40,576 nt of DNA from Candidatus Bathyarchaeota archaeon (GCA_022865705.1 JALHTG010000048.1:1-40576); one strand, 5' to 3'. Shown: positions 15,180-24,241, numbered from the stretch's first letter. Numbers and translations: made by a program. The notes: a model not told the origin generated them from the sequence alone.

Positions 15180-17003
15180 ATGTGCGGAATATTCGGTTGC
15201 ATTCTCAAAAGCGGAGATGTGGCTCCCCTGATGCGACAAGCACTGGAGCGCCTAGAATACCGAGGATATGACTCCGTCGGGGAAGCAACCGTTCAAAGCA
15301 ACAAGTTGTTCATAAAGAAAGACAAAGGAAAGATCTCCGAGGTTCATGCCGCGGTTAATCTGGATGACATGCCTGGGAGCATAGGTATCGCGCACACTCG
15401 ATGGGCAACCCACGGAGCGCCCTCCAAAGTCAATGCGCATCCCCACACCGATTGTGACAACAAGGTCGCCGTGATTCACAACGGGATAATAGAGAACTTC
15501 TTGGAGCTGCGCGAAAAGCTCGAGCACAGTAGCCACATCTTCAAGTCCAGAACCGACAGCGAAGTCGTTCCTCACCTGATAGAAGAACAATTGAGAAATG
15601 GCTCGGATCTCTTAGAAGCCGTGATAGAGACAGTACGCAAGCTGAAAGGCGCCTATGCTATTGTGGTCCTTTGCAGCTCATACCCCGATACAATAGTATG
15701 TGCAAGGAAAGAAAGCCCTCTAGTGATCGGTATCGGAAAGGACGCAGTCTACTGTGCTTCAGACATTCCTGCATTTCTCCCACTGACGAACAAGGCGTTG
15801 CTGCTCGAGGAAAATGAGGTGGCTCTGCTGACACTAAGCAAAGTTGAAATCACGAATTCTGAGACAGGCGAAGTTGTCAGCAGGGCTCCGTTCGAGGTAA
15901 CTTGGACTAGGCAAGCTGCCGAGAAATCTGGTTATGATTACTTCATGTTGAAAGAAATCTATGAACAGCCTCAGGCCATTCGTAATGCTTTGAGGACACA
16001 AAGGATCTACTACGACCTTGTCGCCTCAAGAATAGACTCAGCAGATGTGGTCTACTTCACCGGTTGCGGTACAGCATACCACGCTTGCCTTGCAGGAGCC
16101 TACTCTATGGCAAAGCTCGCAGGTCTTCGTTCCAACGTCGTCATTGCATCAGAATTCAACCAAGTCCATACCAATCTTCTGGATAAGAAATCGATCGTAG
16201 TCGCTTTGAGTCAATCAGGCGAGACGATGGATACTCTGAACGCCGTAAGAGAAGCTAGGGCAAGAGGTGCATCGATCGTCAGCGTTACGAATGTCATGGG
16301 ATCGACTGTGACCCGGCTCTCGGACGTCTACGTAGGGCAGAATTCCGGACCGGAAATCGGAGTCGCAGCGACAAAGACATTCACGGCCCAAGTGACCGTG
16401 CTGACTAGGCTGGCAATTGTGCTTTCAAAGAAACGAGGCAGAACAAGCAGTGCGGACACTGAGAATCTGCTCGAGAAACTAGCACAGGTCCCAGACGCGA
16501 TTACCAGTATTCTGAAACAACAAGATGACAAGGTCAGAGAAGTGGCGAGAAAATGTAAGAATCTTCCGAGTTTCTGCTTTCTTGGAAGAGGAATCAGCGA
16601 AGTCACGGCAATAGAAGGGAGGCTGAAGCTGTTGGAGATAGCTTATGTTCCTTCGCTTGCCTATGCCGCCGGAGAAAGCAAGCACGGGTTCATAGCAATG
16701 GTAGAACCAGGGTATCCGGTGATCTTTGTGGCCCCTAATGATGAGACTCACAGCAAGATAATCGGAAACATCATGGAGATGAAAGCAAGAGGAGCCCACA
16801 TTATATCAATCGTTGAGGAGGGAGATGAGCAAATCAAGAGCATATCCGACGATTTCATTGAAATGCCGAGGGGTATCCCTGGTATTATGACGCCACTTGC
16901 TTTCGTGGTTCCTCTTCAGCTTTTGGCGTATTACGTGGCTGTTGAGAAAGGACATGATCCTGATCACCCTAGGAACCTTGCGAAATCCGTAACCGTGGAG
17001 TAA
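15180..17003 (+). CDS. glmS: Glutamine:fructose-6-phosphate aminotransferase (isomerizing)
   Basis: A 607-residue GlmS that makes glucosamine-6-phosphate from fructose-6-phosphate and glutamine, the entry to amino-sugar synthesis. The frame is open from 15111, but the enzyme needs Cys at position 2 as N-terminal nucleophile, so the ATG at 15180 (MCGIFGCI) is the start. The glutaminase domain holds RGYDS, HTRWATHG and the HNGIIEN motif. Two SIS sugar-phosphate domains follow (TGCGTAYHA, SQSGETMDT, ARGAHIISI). The terminus PRNLAKSVTVE is the canonical C-tail. No glmS ribozyme is seen upstream. Confidence 0.96.
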   Translation: MCGIFGCILKSGDVAPLMRQALERLEYRGYDSVGEATVQSNKLFIKKDKGKISEVHAAVNLDDMPGSIGIAHTRWATHGAPSKVNAHPHTDCDNKVAVIHNGIIENFLELREKLEHSSHIFKSRTDSEVVPHLIEEQLRNGSDLLEAVIETVRKLKGAYAIVVLCSSYPDTIVCARKESPLVIGIGKDAVYCASDIPAFLPLTNKALLLEENEVALLTLSKVEITNSETGEVVSRAPFEVTWTRQAAEKSGYDYFMLKEIYEQPQAIRNALRTQRIYYDLVASRIDSADVVYFTGCGTAYHACLAGAYSMAKLAGLRSNVVIASEFNQVHTNLLDKKSIVVALSQSGETMDTLNAVREARARGASIVSVTNVMGSTVTRLSDVYVGQNSGPEIGVAATKTFTAQVTVLTRLAIVLSKKRGRTSSADTENLLEKLAQVPDAITSILKQQDDKVREVARKCKNLPSFCFLGRGISEVTAIEGRLKLLEIAYVPSLAYAAGESKHGFIAMVEPGYPVIFVAPNDETHSKIIGNIMEMKARGAHIISIVEEGDEQIKSISDDFIEMPRGIPGIMTPLAFVVPLQLLAYYVAVEKGHDPDHPRNLAKSVTVE

Positions 17004-17077
17004 GGCACTAGACGCTCCCTTTTCACAAATCACAAGCATTACACAAGACATAATCGGAAGTCTAGGTGAGAGCGACC

Positions 17078-17419
17078 ATGCAGACCGAGTATGTTCCAAA
17101 GATAAAAAACGCGATTTCTAGGGCAGTTTCTTACCTGGACCAGATCCTCGAAGCCAAAGACGTGAAGCAAGAAACCTCGGAAGACGTTCTTTGGCATGCA
17201 ACTGAAGAAATCGAATACGCGGCTGCAGTCCTTTCTCTGACTCATGGCTTCATTGATTTCGATCCTAAATTCGAAGACCAAGATGTGCGCAAAGAAGTCG
17301 GAAGGGAAGTGTCCTTTGCTCGACGTCTATTGCTCAATGCTCTGGAAACGCTGGAAACTAGCCCCAAACTGTCATATGAGAAACTGAGACACGCGGTGCA
17401 GATTTTGCGAAACATGTGA
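17078..17419 (+). CDS. Small helical protein of unknown function
   Basis: A 113-residue, all-helical acidic protein I do not recognise. It contains several amphipathic helices (KIKNAISRAVSYLDQILEA, ATEEIEYAAAVLSLTHG, VSFARRLLLNALETLE) and no Cys or catalytic motif. The frame is open from GTG 17066, but AGGTGAG at 17064-17070 is a better ribosome-binding site for the ATG at 17078. It lies 74 bp after glmS and may be cotranscribed. HEPN-like or four-helix scaffolds are possible, but there is no RxxxxH motif to support HEPN. Confidence 0.65.
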   Translation: MQTEYVPKIKNAISRAVSYLDQILEAKDVKQETSEDVLWHATEEIEYAAAVLSLTHGFIDFDPKFEDQDVRKEVGREVSFARRLLLNALETLETSPKLSYEKLRHAVQILRNM

Positions 17420-17481
17420 TCTGAGACTTCTCCATGGGTCAGATTTGACCACTGCAATCTTCAGCGCGCACACTTGTTGCT

Positions 17482-17511
17482 TACTCGTTCTTGAGTAGAA
17501 ACGCTTAAAAG
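17482..17511 (+). promoter_or_regulatory. Promoter of the ECF transporter gene with adjacent inverted repeat
   Basis: The TATA box CGCTTAAAAG (17502-17511) is about 28 bp before the ATG at 17536, so the transcript is probably leaderless. Just upstream, TACTC-GTTCTT-GAGTA (17482-17497) is an inverted repeat next to the BRE position, and GGTCA-GATT-TGACC lies near 17439-17452. Both are candidate operators for vitamin-responsive control, which is speculative. Confidence 0.5.
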
Positions 17512-17535
17512 AGTTGCTCTCCGCCACTGAACGGT

Positions 17536-18174
17536 ATGAGAGCAAGAAACACTGTTGTAGTGGCAAACACGAGCGTATTCGCAGCTTTGGCTCTAATCCT
17601 CACTTTTATAAATACGGAAGTTCCGTTTCCTTTGCTCCCGTATCTGAAGTTCGACCTGACCGAGGTCCCGATCATGATTCTGTTCTTCTTGATGGGACCT
17701 GCGCCGAGTCTTGTCGCTGAGGTGATTGGCTGGATCGCTCTATCGATTGCAAGGGGGTGGGTCTTGGGGCCCACAATGAAACTCCTAGCTGTGGTACCTA
17801 TGATCCTCGGCTATTGGGTTGGGATAAGGGTCTTTGAACGATTCTTTCGGGGGCACAGAGTGGGATTTGCATTTTTTTTCGGAACCATTGTTGGTACCAT
17901 TTCGAGAATTCTCGCAACCTCCGTTATGAATGTCATAGTCTTGCTGTTGATAGCACCAGATTTTCTGAAGTTGGCCGGAAGCATGTTGCGATTTGTGGGG
18001 CTTGCTGTCTCCTCGACCTCCGAGATATTGGTTTGGACCATATTGTTCACTGCTGTGTTCAATGCACTTCATGTGCTGATCTCAGCGGTACCTGCGTTGG
18101 CTGTCATACGAGGGGCCGCCTTCAAGATTCCTTGGGTGGCTCAAAATGCATGGATACTTGAGCATTCCAGATAG
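17536..18174 (+). CDS. ECF transporter substrate-binding S component (RibU-like)
   Basis: A 212-residue integral membrane protein with about six hydrophobic segments (near 8-28, 38-75, 80-100, 112-145, 150-175, 175-195). S components bind vitamins in the membrane and pair with an EcfA/EcfT energising module. The N-terminal stretch LPYLKFDLTEVPIMI resembles the PYLKxDxSEVP signature of riboflavin-type S components. No EcfA or EcfT gene is in this window, so the module must be elsewhere. ATG start, likely leaderless. Riboflavin specificity is a moderate inference. Confidence 0.75.
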   Translation: MRARNTVVVANTSVFAALALILTFINTEVPFPLLPYLKFDLTEVPIMILFFLMGPAPSLVAEVIGWIALSIARGWVLGPTMKLLAVVPMILGYWVGIRVFERFFRGHRVGFAFFFGTIVGTISRILATSVMNVIVLLLIAPDFLKLAGSMLRFVGLAVSSTSEILVWTILFTAVFNALHVLISAVPALAVIRGAAFKIPWVAQNAWILEHSR

Positions 18175-18246
18175 GCCGTAGAAGCGGTGTTTTATTTGAA
18201 AGGTCAAATGTTCTGAACAGAGTCCCTGAAGGAAGATGAGGCCCGA

Positions 18247-18918
18247 TTAGAGCATTCTAACGGCGATCACCCTGACTTGGTCTATGGTGTTCTCGCACCA
18301 ATCGGTTATGTTCTCGATCGCGTCAAACAGCTCAAAGATTAGGAACACCTCGCCTGGATTCAGTTTCGAGAAGTCCATCGCGGGGTAGAGGCTCCTAATC
18401 TCCATGTAAAGACTGTCCACTTTCTCCTCAAGGCTTTCCACATTATCCGCCAGTCTCATGGTTTCCTTGGGCTTCTCGCTCAACTGATCGATACAGGTGC
18501 GAACTGCATTTGCGGTTTCCTTGACAGCACTCATCATTTCCAGCCCCTTCTTCACTATCTCTTGAGGCAATCTTTCTACGGGTGCCACCAACATTATCCT
18601 GCCTGATTCCTTAGCCCAATCAGTAATCCAGTCTATGTCCCTTGAAAGATGAAGGAGGTCATCTCTCTCGTGTGGGGGGATCTCGCCACTGGTAAGTTCG
18701 ATCGCAATATCCCTTCTGAGCGAATCCGCTTCCTCTTCCATTCTCGATAGTCTGCCAATGCTTGCCTCGGCCAGATCCTTCTTGTTCTGAATCTTGTATT
18801 CTAGCGCCTTCTCCAATTCCCCTACTGCCCGAGTGGTCAAAGAGAGATGCGCTTGAATGAGTTGCACAGCTTTTGTCTGTCTTCTTTTTCCAAACCACGT
18901 CAGAAGCTTCTCACTCAA
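18247..18918 (-). CDS. DUF47 / PhoU-like protein
   Basis: A 223-residue all-helical protein of the DUF47 family (TIGR00153-like), related to PhoU. Family members usually sit next to PitA-type phosphate or sulphate permeases and regulate them. It has long helices with conserved acidic patches (RLSRMEEEADSLRRDIAIEL, RDDLLHLSRDIDWITDWAKESG, FELFDAIENITDWCENTIDQ). No permease gene lies next to it. TTG start at 18918 with GGAGGG about 11 nt upstream; a TATA-containing inverted repeat is at 19012-19028. Confidence 0.85.
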   Translation of the reverse strand: MSEKLLTWFGKRRQTKAVQLIQAHLSLTTRAVGELEKALEYKIQNKKDLAEASIGRLSRMEEEADSLRRDIAIELTSGEIPPHERDDLLHLSRDIDWITDWAKESGRIMLVAPVERLPQEIVKKGLEMMSAVKETANAVRTCIDQLSEKPKETMRLADNVESLEEKVDSLYMEIRSLYPAMDFSKLNPGEVFLIFELFDAIENITDWCENTIDQVRVIAVRML

Positions 18919-19011
18919 GATGCACTGTTCCCTCCATTCAAATCAAACCTCAAATTGCCAAGATCGTACTGGAAATCTTGATCCAGATCTGATCCGCTCT
19001 CAAAATGTATT

Positions 19012-19028
19012 CTATATAGTTTATATAG
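19012..19028 (-). promoter_or_regulatory. Palindromic TATA region upstream of the DUF47 gene
   Basis: CTATATA-GTT-TATATAG is a perfect 7-bp inverted repeat containing a TATA box on either strand. On the minus strand it would start transcription near 18990, with a leader of about 70 nt. That leader contains CAAGAT...ATCTTG, another small inverted repeat near 18959-18980. Confidence 0.5.
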
Positions 19029-19069
19029 CTTGTTCCTTCACCAGCCAGAGGCCCCTGAATCAAATCCTG

Positions 19070-20170
19070 CTATTCCAATTGGAGCTCCTTTTCCAAGCCT
19101 CTTTCAGGAGGAGAATAGACTGCTACTAGATGCTTAGGTATCTTGAGTGCCACTTCGTCCTCAAGCTGTATGTCCAGCTCTCCAAAACAAATGGGATGTT
19201 CGACAAACATGATCTCTCCACTCACGATCTCAACTTCGTATCGAATCATGTCGCCCATGAACCTAGTGCCCACCACCTTGCCCACCAGAGTGTCTTCCCC
19301 TTTGAAACCCGGAGCAATTGACATGAACTCAGGCCGGATAGCAATGACTACTTCTTCGCCAGCCTTACGAGTTCTGTCGGAGGTTTGTAGAAACATATCT
19401 CCAACTTTGACTACGGAACCAGTGTCTGATTGTCGTGTCACTTTCGCTTTCAGAAAATTCGCTTCTCCCAGAAAGTTGGCCGTGAAGATCATTTTGGGGC
19501 GCATATACAATTCAAGTGGAGAGCCTTCCTCAACTATTCTGCCCCCCTTCATTATCACGATCTTGTCGCTAATCGACATAGCTTCCTCCTGATCGTGAGT
19601 CACATGAAGGACAGTGAGTCCCAAGTCATTGATCATTTTCTTGATCTCATACCGTAACTCAGTTCGAACCTTCGCATCCAGAGCTCCAAAAGGCTCATCG
19701 AACAACAGCAAAGTAGATCCCGATGCAAGTGCTCGTGACACAGCAACCTTCTGCTGTGCTCCTCCGCTCAACTCTGATGGGAACGAGTCAGCTCGATCAG
19801 CGAGCTTGATCAGATTGAGTAGCTCGGTTACAAGCACTTTACTATCTTGTGGCTTCTCCCCTTGAACTCTAGGTCCATATGAGACGTTTTCTATTATCCT
19901 CATGTGTGGGAAAAGGGTAACTTCTTGGAAAACATAACCAATTCTCCTGTGTTGAATTGGAATGTGTCTCATCAGTTTTCCGTCAACAAATACTTCTCCT
20001 TCATCTGGATCGATTATGCCGGCTATGCACTTGATCAATGTGGATTTTCCACATCCGCTTGGTCCTATGATAGACACGTACTCCTTGTCGTGGACGTCGA
20101 GGTTGATGTCTTCAAGAGCCATAATCGGCCCGAATCTTTTTGCCAGATTGACTATTCGAAGATCTGGCAT
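19070..20170 (-). CDS. ABC importer ATP-binding protein (second of two)
   Basis: A 366-residue ATPase of the CysA/PotA/FbpC class that powers uptake of small solutes or ions. Walker A is GPSGCGKS at 36-43, the signature LSGGAQQKVAVSRAL, and Walker B LLLFDEPFGALD with the switch His in HVTHDQEEAMS. A C-terminal TOBE-like regulatory domain follows about residue 240. Its ATG directly abuts the stop of the preceding ATPase gene. It differs clearly from that paralogue, so the transporter probably uses a heterodimeric motor. Confidence 0.9.
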   Translation of the reverse strand: MPDLRIVNLAKRFGPIMALEDINLDVHDKEYVSIIGPSGCGKSTLIKCIAGIIDPDEGEVFVDGKLMRHIPIQHRRIGYVFQEVTLFPHMRIIENVSYGPRVQGEKPQDSKVLVTELLNLIKLADRADSFPSELSGGAQQKVAVSRALASGSTLLLFDEPFGALDAKVRTELRYEIKKMINDLGLTVLHVTHDQEEAMSISDKIVIMKGGRIVEEGSPLELYMRPKMIFTANFLGEANFLKAKVTRQSDTGSVVKVGDMFLQTSDRTRKAGEEVVIAIRPEFMSIAPGFKGEDTLVGKVVGTRFMGDMIRYEVEIVSGEIMFVEHPICFGELDIQLEDEVALKIPKHLVAVYSPPERGLEKELQLE

Positions 20171-21289
20171 CTACATTACCCTCAGTTCTCTCGACAAGCC
20201 TATCGGCGGATATGAGTAGACCATGGTGTCCGAAGCCTTGAAGCATGCGAATACTTGTTTCCCCGCAGGGAATGTTTTCTCGCGTGCTGTTGTTGGAGTC
20301 TTCGATGTGAGAGAATCTCCATTGACAAGGTGCATCTGTTCACTGACGAATCCTCCCAAGAATCGTGAAGACTGAATATGTCCTTCAACTACGTTGTACA
20401 GATTTGAATCGATTTGGTCATCGGATTCCACAATCTTCACATTGTCTTCTCTAATAACCAGTACAACCTCTTCGCCAGGCAGATACGTACTGTCTTGAAC
20501 CTTGACTAGGAGACCTCCATGCAGTTCCAGAATAGATCCCTCTGGATGCCTCTTCGCAACTATCGCTTGAAGAAAGTTGGCGTCACCGACGAAATGGGCC
20601 ACGAACAGAGATTGGGGTCTCATGTACACATGGAAAGGAGTGGCGTACTGCCTTATTCTCCCATCACGCAGCACTATTATCTGGTCGCCTATGGAAGTGG
20701 CTTCAGCTTGATCATGTGTCACGTGGACAACCGTCACACCTGAGCTCTTTGCTAGTTGCCTTAGCTTGTCTCTCAGCTCCACACGTAATCTTGCATCCAA
20801 AGCCCCAAGCGGTTCATCAAGGACGAGAAGTCTTGCTTTCGTAGCCAACCCTCTAGCAAGGGCCACACGTTGTTGCATTCCTCCGCTCAACTCGTCCGGC
20901 TTTGAGTCAGCTCTATGGTCGAGCTTCATCATCTCCAACATTGCTCTGGCCGTATCCAGAGCTTCTTCGTCAGATACTCCATGTGAAAGCGGCCCGAACG
21001 CTACATTCTGTAGGACAGTCAAATGAGGAAAGAGTGCATATTGCTGAGGTACGTAGACCGCTCCACGATCCTCTGCTGGTACTCCGACCACGGATTTGTC
21101 GTCTATGTAGATCTCTCCCTCGTCTGGAACGGTGAGGCCTGCGATCAATTTTAGCAGTGTTGTCTTTCCACTACCAGTAGGCCCCAAAACGCAGACGTAT
21201 TCTCCTGCAGGTATCTCCATGCTGAGCCGGTTAATTGCTGTGATCGTTCCGAACCGCTTGACGATATCTACCAGCTTCACAGAAGGCAT
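20171..21289 (-). CDS. ABC importer ATP-binding protein (first of two)
   Basis: A 372-residue ATPase of the same class. Walker A is GPTGSGKT at 36-43, the signature LSGGMQQRVALARGL, Walker B LLVLDEPLGALD and the switch region HVTHDQAEATS. The C-terminal TOBE-like part is longer and different from its neighbour's. ATG start 7 nt after the permease stop. It is read on the same transcript as the permease and purA. Confidence 0.9.
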   Translation of the reverse strand: MPSVKLVDIVKRFGTITAINRLSMEIPAGEYVCVLGPTGSGKTTLLKLIAGLTVPDEGEIYIDDKSVVGVPAEDRGAVYVPQQYALFPHLTVLQNVAFGPLSHGVSDEEALDTARAMLEMMKLDHRADSKPDELSGGMQQRVALARGLATKARLLVLDEPLGALDARLRVELRDKLRQLAKSSGVTVVHVTHDQAEATSIGDQIIVLRDGRIRQYATPFHVYMRPQSLFVAHFVGDANFLQAIVAKRHPEGSILELHGGLLVKVQDSTYLPGEEVVLVIREDNVKIVESDDQIDSNLYNVVEGHIQSSRFLGGFVSEQMHLVNGDSLTSKTPTTAREKTFPAGKQVFACFKASDTMVYSYPPIGLSRELRVM

Positions 21290-21296
21290 CTTTGGT

Positions 21297-22979
21297 TTAC
21301 TTCTCCTTCTTTACAGTTAGACGAAGTGCAAAGAGAGCAACGAAAGACACAGCCACGAGCAATCCAACGCCCAAGCTCTGCGTTGAACTGGATACTCCTG
21401 CTGTTCCTTTGATCCAGTCAACCAACAGGACTGGCACCGTTTTCAGTTTCGTAGTAACCGCTGTAGAAGCTCCAGTCTCATCCACGCTTCTCGTGAACAT
21501 TAGTATTGCTCCTGCAAAGAGAGAGTACTTGGTTAACGGAAAGATTATTCGTCTAAAGACCGTCAGAGGTTTCGCTCCCAACGTCCTGGCTGTTTCTTCG
21601 AAATATGTCGGAACTGACTCTATTGCCGCAGACATTGCTCGAACAAAATAAGTATATGTGATTGTCAGATGAGCGATCACTAGGATCAAAAGCTCTGGCA
21701 ACGCTCCAAAAGTCCTCCAAAAGAAGCTAAGGGAGACTCCAAGTGCGACAGACGGAACCACGATAGGAATATCGACTAATGTGTCCATGAGAGATGTACC
21801 GACCTTTCCAAGTTTCCTTCTTGCTATGATCACGGCCATTGGCATTCCCATCAGCATATTGACAACCGTAACTATTGTTCCGATGGCATAGCTCAAGATC
21901 ATACTCTGCCAATAAGCACCCCAAACTCCTTTGCCTGACAGAGCCTCGCTCAATGTTCCATCAACGATCGCTTGGAGGCTGGGTAAAGCAATGAATAGTG
22001 ATGGAATTATCACCAAGAAGACAAGAACTGACAATGAGACGAAGTCTCTTGAGAGAACCGCCTTCTGTTCACTCAGTTTTCTCTCTGTCCGTGGCCAAAC
22101 CCTGGAAGCAGGAAGTCTCAGTTTCAAGCCAAGATACTTGATTATGACGAATGCCGTGATTGACCCAATTATGAGTGCGAAACTTACAAACCATAGGGCT
22201 CCCTCAAGGCCTGAATCCTTAGCAACCTTGATGAATACTGGTCCATTTTCGAAAGATCCTGCCACAACGATCGTAGCTCCTGTTTCAGAGAGAGATCTTG
22301 CGAACGCTAAGAGAAATGACGCAACGAGTCCACGTCTTAGGATCGGAAGAGTCACGGTTCTCACTGCCGTGAATGGCTCAGCTCCAAGAGTCTTAGCTGC
22401 TATTTCGAAGTTTTCCCGATATCCTGTCAGCTCGCCAACCATCACTCTTACTACTACCGGAAGAGAGAAGGCGAAGTGAAGAAGCATGACAAGAATCAAA
22501 CCAGGAGACAATGGCGCCTGTCCAAGGAGGATTCCCAGTGGCCCTTGGGGGCCCCAGAATAGAAGTGTTGAGAGGCCCAACGCCACTGTCGGTATGATGA
22601 ACGGTATGTCTGCAAGAGTATCAATAACGCTTCCCCATTTCAGGCTTCTTCTCACAATTAGCCACGCCAGGGGAAGTCCCGCTAGTATGTCGAGCGCGGC
22701 CACTGTGAACGCAAGTATGAAGGACCATGAAATTGCCGATCTAGACCGGTCAAGAAGAACAGGGTCTTGGAAGACCTCTTCCACTCTGTCAAGCTTCAGT
22801 ACTATTCCGAATATCGGAGGAAGTAATACCAGAACGAAGAAGAAGGCTATGCTCAATCCATAGACGATCTTGGAGGCTCTCTTGCTTGTGGATATCTTGT
22901 CTAGTGCTCTGAGTGTCTTATCTATGTTTACAGGGCTCAACTTCACCAGCTTCTTCAACTGGTTAAGCCCCGCAAACAT
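21297..22979 (-). CDS. ABC importer permease, two fused transmembrane domains
   Basis: A 560-residue permease with two BPD-type domains in one chain, like ThiP or FbpB (thiamine or ferric iron systems). About twelve hydrophobic segments are visible. Two EAA loops are present: EIAAKTLGAEPFTAVRTVTLPILRRG in half one and EETARTLGAKPLTVFRRIIFPL in half two, each contacting one ATPase. ATG start 12 nt after the purA stop. No substrate-binding protein gene is adjacent, so the ligand cannot be assigned. Confidence 0.88.
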   Translation of the reverse strand: MFAGLNQLKKLVKLSPVNIDKTLRALDKISTSKRASKIVYGLSIAFFFVLVLLPPIFGIVLKLDRVEEVFQDPVLLDRSRSAISWSFILAFTVAALDILAGLPLAWLIVRRSLKWGSVIDTLADIPFIIPTVALGLSTLLFWGPQGPLGILLGQAPLSPGLILVMLLHFAFSLPVVVRVMVGELTGYRENFEIAAKTLGAEPFTAVRTVTLPILRRGLVASFLLAFARSLSETGATIVVAGSFENGPVFIKVAKDSGLEGALWFVSFALIIGSITAFVIIKYLGLKLRLPASRVWPRTERKLSEQKAVLSRDFVSLSVLVFLVIIPSLFIALPSLQAIVDGTLSEALSGKGVWGAYWQSMILSYAIGTIVTVVNMLMGMPMAVIIARRKLGKVGTSLMDTLVDIPIVVPSVALGVSLSFFWRTFGALPELLILVIAHLTITYTYFVRAMSAAIESVPTYFEETARTLGAKPLTVFRRIIFPLTKYSLFAGAILMFTRSVDETGASTAVTTKLKTVPVLLVDWIKGTAGVSSSTQSLGVGLLVAVSFVALFALRLTVKKEK

Positions 22980-22991
22980 CAGCCTCCAAGT

Positions 22992-23999
22992 CTATGGTCT
23001 CCGTCGATCAATCGTTTCCTCCACTGAAGGCCCTGTTCCTATCAATGTTACGGGGATGCCAGTTTCAGTCTCTATCTCGCGTATGAACTTCTTGGCAACT
23101 TCTGAAAGCTTTTCAAAGTTCCTGACACCTTTGCAGTCAGTATACATGATATCCAACTTTGTAACAGCCGCCTGCGTTGCCCCGTTCAGCATGACCGCCC
23201 TCTTTGCAAGTTTGAAGTCAAAGGGAGCTGCCCTTCTGGGCCTACTTGTCACGGTTCCGAACTCCAGCCATCCCCTTCTTTCCAGCTCTTCTGTTGGCAG
23301 TTGGTTCTCCAATGGGCCTTCTCCAACTCTTGTCACGAAAGCTTTGAAGACCACTACTACATCGTCAACTGCCGTAGGGCCGATCCCGACATCTGAGCAG
23401 ATGGCAGACGCGCAGACATCCTTTGTTGTGCAGAAGGGATAGGTGCCATGGTAAAGTGAGATGTAAGTACCTTGAGTCCCTTCGACGAGCACAGCCTCTT
23501 TCCTACTGATCGCGGTGTTCACCTCTAGGGGGACATCAGTTATGTAGCGAGATATTTCCGGTATTTCTTTCGCGAGTTTCGCCTTTCGGTGAGCTCTCTC
23601 TGCCTGACAGATCCCCACTCCAGTCTTGGTGGTTCCGATCTTGGTGGTGAGATGAGTGTCTTTCTTCTCTTCCTCTATGTGTCTCTCTTCAATTATCGCA
23701 CATTGCTTGTCTATTCCAATCCTGTTTTCAGTTTCGGTGAGTCTGATCTCTTCAAGAAGCACTTTCGGGTTTACGAGGACTCCTGGCCCTATCAAGAGTC
23801 TGGAGTTGGGATTCACAAAGCCACATGGGACCATTCTAAGCCCATAAGTTCGTCCCTGGAATACCACCTTGTGGCCTGCGTTGGGGCCAACTCCTCCTCT
23901 CACGGTTATCGGAGGTTTGTCTTTCACGGCAAGGTATGAAACGATATGGCCCTTGCCTTCATCTCCGTAGAATCCGCCGACGACGACTGTGCACGTCAT
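22992..23999 (-). CDS. purA: Adenylosuccinate synthetase (archaeal short form)
   Basis: A 335-residue PurA that joins IMP and aspartate using GTP, the first committed AMP step. The P-loop-like GFYGDEGKGH is at 8-17 with the catalytic Asp and a later His (NAGH). VEGTQGTYISLYHGTYPFCTTKD and the C-terminal TKLDIMYTD base-binding segment are conserved. Archaeal forms are about 90 residues shorter than bacterial ones, as here. A TATA box is at 24032-24041. Unusually, it is the first gene of an apparent operon with an ABC importer. Confidence 0.95.
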   Translation of the reverse strand: MTCTVVVGGFYGDEGKGHIVSYLAVKDKPPITVRGGVGPNAGHKVVFQGRTYGLRMVPCGFVNPNSRLLIGPGVLVNPKVLLEEIRLTETENRIGIDKQCAIIEERHIEEEKKDTHLTTKIGTTKTGVGICQAERAHRKAKLAKEIPEISRYITDVPLEVNTAISRKEAVLVEGTQGTYISLYHGTYPFCTTKDVCASAICSDVGIGPTAVDDVVVVFKAFVTRVGEGPLENQLPTEELERRGWLEFGTVTSRPRRAAPFDFKLAKRAVMLNGATQAAVTKLDIMYTDCKGVRNFEKLSEVAKKFIREIETETGIPVTLIGTGPSVEETIDRRRP

Positions 24000-24031
24000 G
24001 AACTTTTCCCAAAGATGAGGTCAGAACCTTC

Positions 24032-24041
24032 ACTATAAAGA
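24032..24041 (-). promoter_or_regulatory. TATA box of the purA-ABC operon
   Basis: Read on the minus strand it is TCTTTATAGT. It lies about 33-42 bp before the purA ATG at 23999, implying a short leader of roughly 10 nt. Confidence 0.55.
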
Positions 24042-24110
24042 TTTTCAACCATCAGAGTTCTCGCGGCGCACGCGGAGGAGCTGATTGTCACTCTACGGAA
24101 GAATGAAGGA

Positions 24111-24164
24111 GGGCGAATTCAGTTCGCCCGTCGAAAAATCCTCATAGCGTCGGCTGAGAACGCT
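24111..24164. repeat. Two hairpins in the purA / FAD-oxidase divergent gap
   Basis: GGGCGAA (24111-24117) pairs with TTCGCCC (24123-24129) around a 5-nt loop. AGCGT (24146-24150) pairs with ACGCT (24160-24164). They lie in about 190 bp between the two divergent promoters that code for no protein I can support. They may be operators or part of a small RNA. Confidence 0.45.
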
Positions 24165-24241
24165 CGGCATTCTTATTCTTCATCATCAATAGCACCTCAC
24201 GTCAATATTGATTTAAACACTCTTGTCAGAGCTTCAATACA

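Noticed and set aside
18001-18174. PitA-type phosphate permease partner for DUF47.
   Set aside because: The neighbouring membrane protein is an ECF S component on the opposite strand, not a PiT transporter.
24100-24200. C/D box small RNA on either strand.
   Set aside because: TGATGA and CTGA strings occur on the minus strand, but no D'/C' pair with normal 12-nt guide spacing could be found.
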